This document shows, piece after piece, positions 5,196 to 5,292 of a DNA stretch of 5,292 bases; positions within the stretch are counted from its first letter, which is position 1; the number at the start of each line of letters is the position of its first letter. The DNA is taken from positions 1 to 5,292 of the forward strand of contig NZ_JBILQX010000214.1 of assembly GCF_044372965.1 (NCBI RefSeq). Reading direction: 5' to 3'. The position numbers were made by a program, and so were the translations under genes. Source of the DNA: Elstera sp044372965 (lineage in GTDB: Bacteria > Pseudomonadota > Alphaproteobacteria > Elsterales > Elsteraceae). Below the pieces are notes generated by a model that saw nothing but the letters and a program-made list of their open reading frames with translations, was not told the DNA's origin and did not search any database.

Positions 5196-5292
5196 TGAAC
5201 CGCCCCGAGTTTGCCGGAGACCGTTTGGTTTAAGTTATGCGGCCATGGCTGGTGCGTCCAGCATGGCGTAGTATCGTTCTTCGGCCTCGGCT
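5196..5292 (-). mobile_element. End of an IS3-family insertion sequence (partial)
   Basis: TGAACCGCCCCGAGTTTGCC begins at 5196. It resembles terminal repeats of IS3-family elements, which start TG and often continue GAACCGCCCC. The transposase stop lies 39 bases inside this end, the usual arrangement for the right end of an IS3 element. The element runs off the window, so its length and integrity are unknown. The family call rests on recall of family ends plus the transposase tail. Confidence 0.75.
5235..5291 (-). CDS. IS3-family transposase OrfB, C-terminal end only
   Basis: The last 18 codons read AEAEERYYAMLDAPAMAA and then TAA (5235-5237). The E-x-R-Y-Y core followed by an alanine-rich end resembles the C-terminus of many IS3-family OrfB proteins. 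The DDE catalytic core lies outside the window. The reading frame is open to the window edge. It is transcribed toward the transposon, in the same direction as the resolvase, so read-through into the transposon is possible. The call depends on the adjacent terminal repeat as much as on this short peptide. Confidence 0.65.
   Translation of the reverse strand, partial: AEAEERYYAMLDAPAMAA

Overview
The window is a GC-rich accessory region from a Gram-negative bacterium, most likely an alphaproteobacterium. That placement is inference from codon use, the UmuC and SRAP sequence style and the nested mobile elements; no rRNA or housekeeping gene confirms it. All recognised genes read on the minus strand.

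Layout: positions 1-1335 hold the remains of a DNA-damage-tolerance operon. It consists of the C-terminal three quarters of a UmuC-type Y-family DNA polymerase, followed 13 bases later by a SRAP (YedK/HMCES-type) abasic-site-shielding protein. Both are damaged: umuC has lost its first ~97 codons at the left end of a transposon, and the SRAP frame is cut by an amber codon where a tryptophan is expected.

Positions 1336-5174 are one complete 3,839-base transposon. It is bounded by 197-base terminal inverted repeats (177/197 identical, no gaps), which begin TGT and end ACA. Each end carries seven regularly spaced, same-direction copies of a ~19-base motif, probably transposase-binding sites. Inside are three overlapping genes in transcription order: serine resolvase, DDE transposase with a Mu-type C-terminal region, and an ExeA/TniB-like AAA+ ATPase. 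The plan matches Tn552/Tn5053 (Tn402)-type transposons: the transposase and ATPase make a cointegrate, and the resolvase resolves it at a res site probably lying in the dyad-rich stretch 4741-4977. There is no TniQ-like targeting gene and no passenger gene.

Positions 5175-5195 are a 21-base junction of unknown origin. From 5196 to the window edge lies the end of an IS3-family insertion sequence, with its terminal repeat and the last 18 codons of its transposase. The missing 5' part of umuC does not continue on this side. The locus has therefore been rearranged, or eroded by stacked mobile elements, since the transposon arrived.
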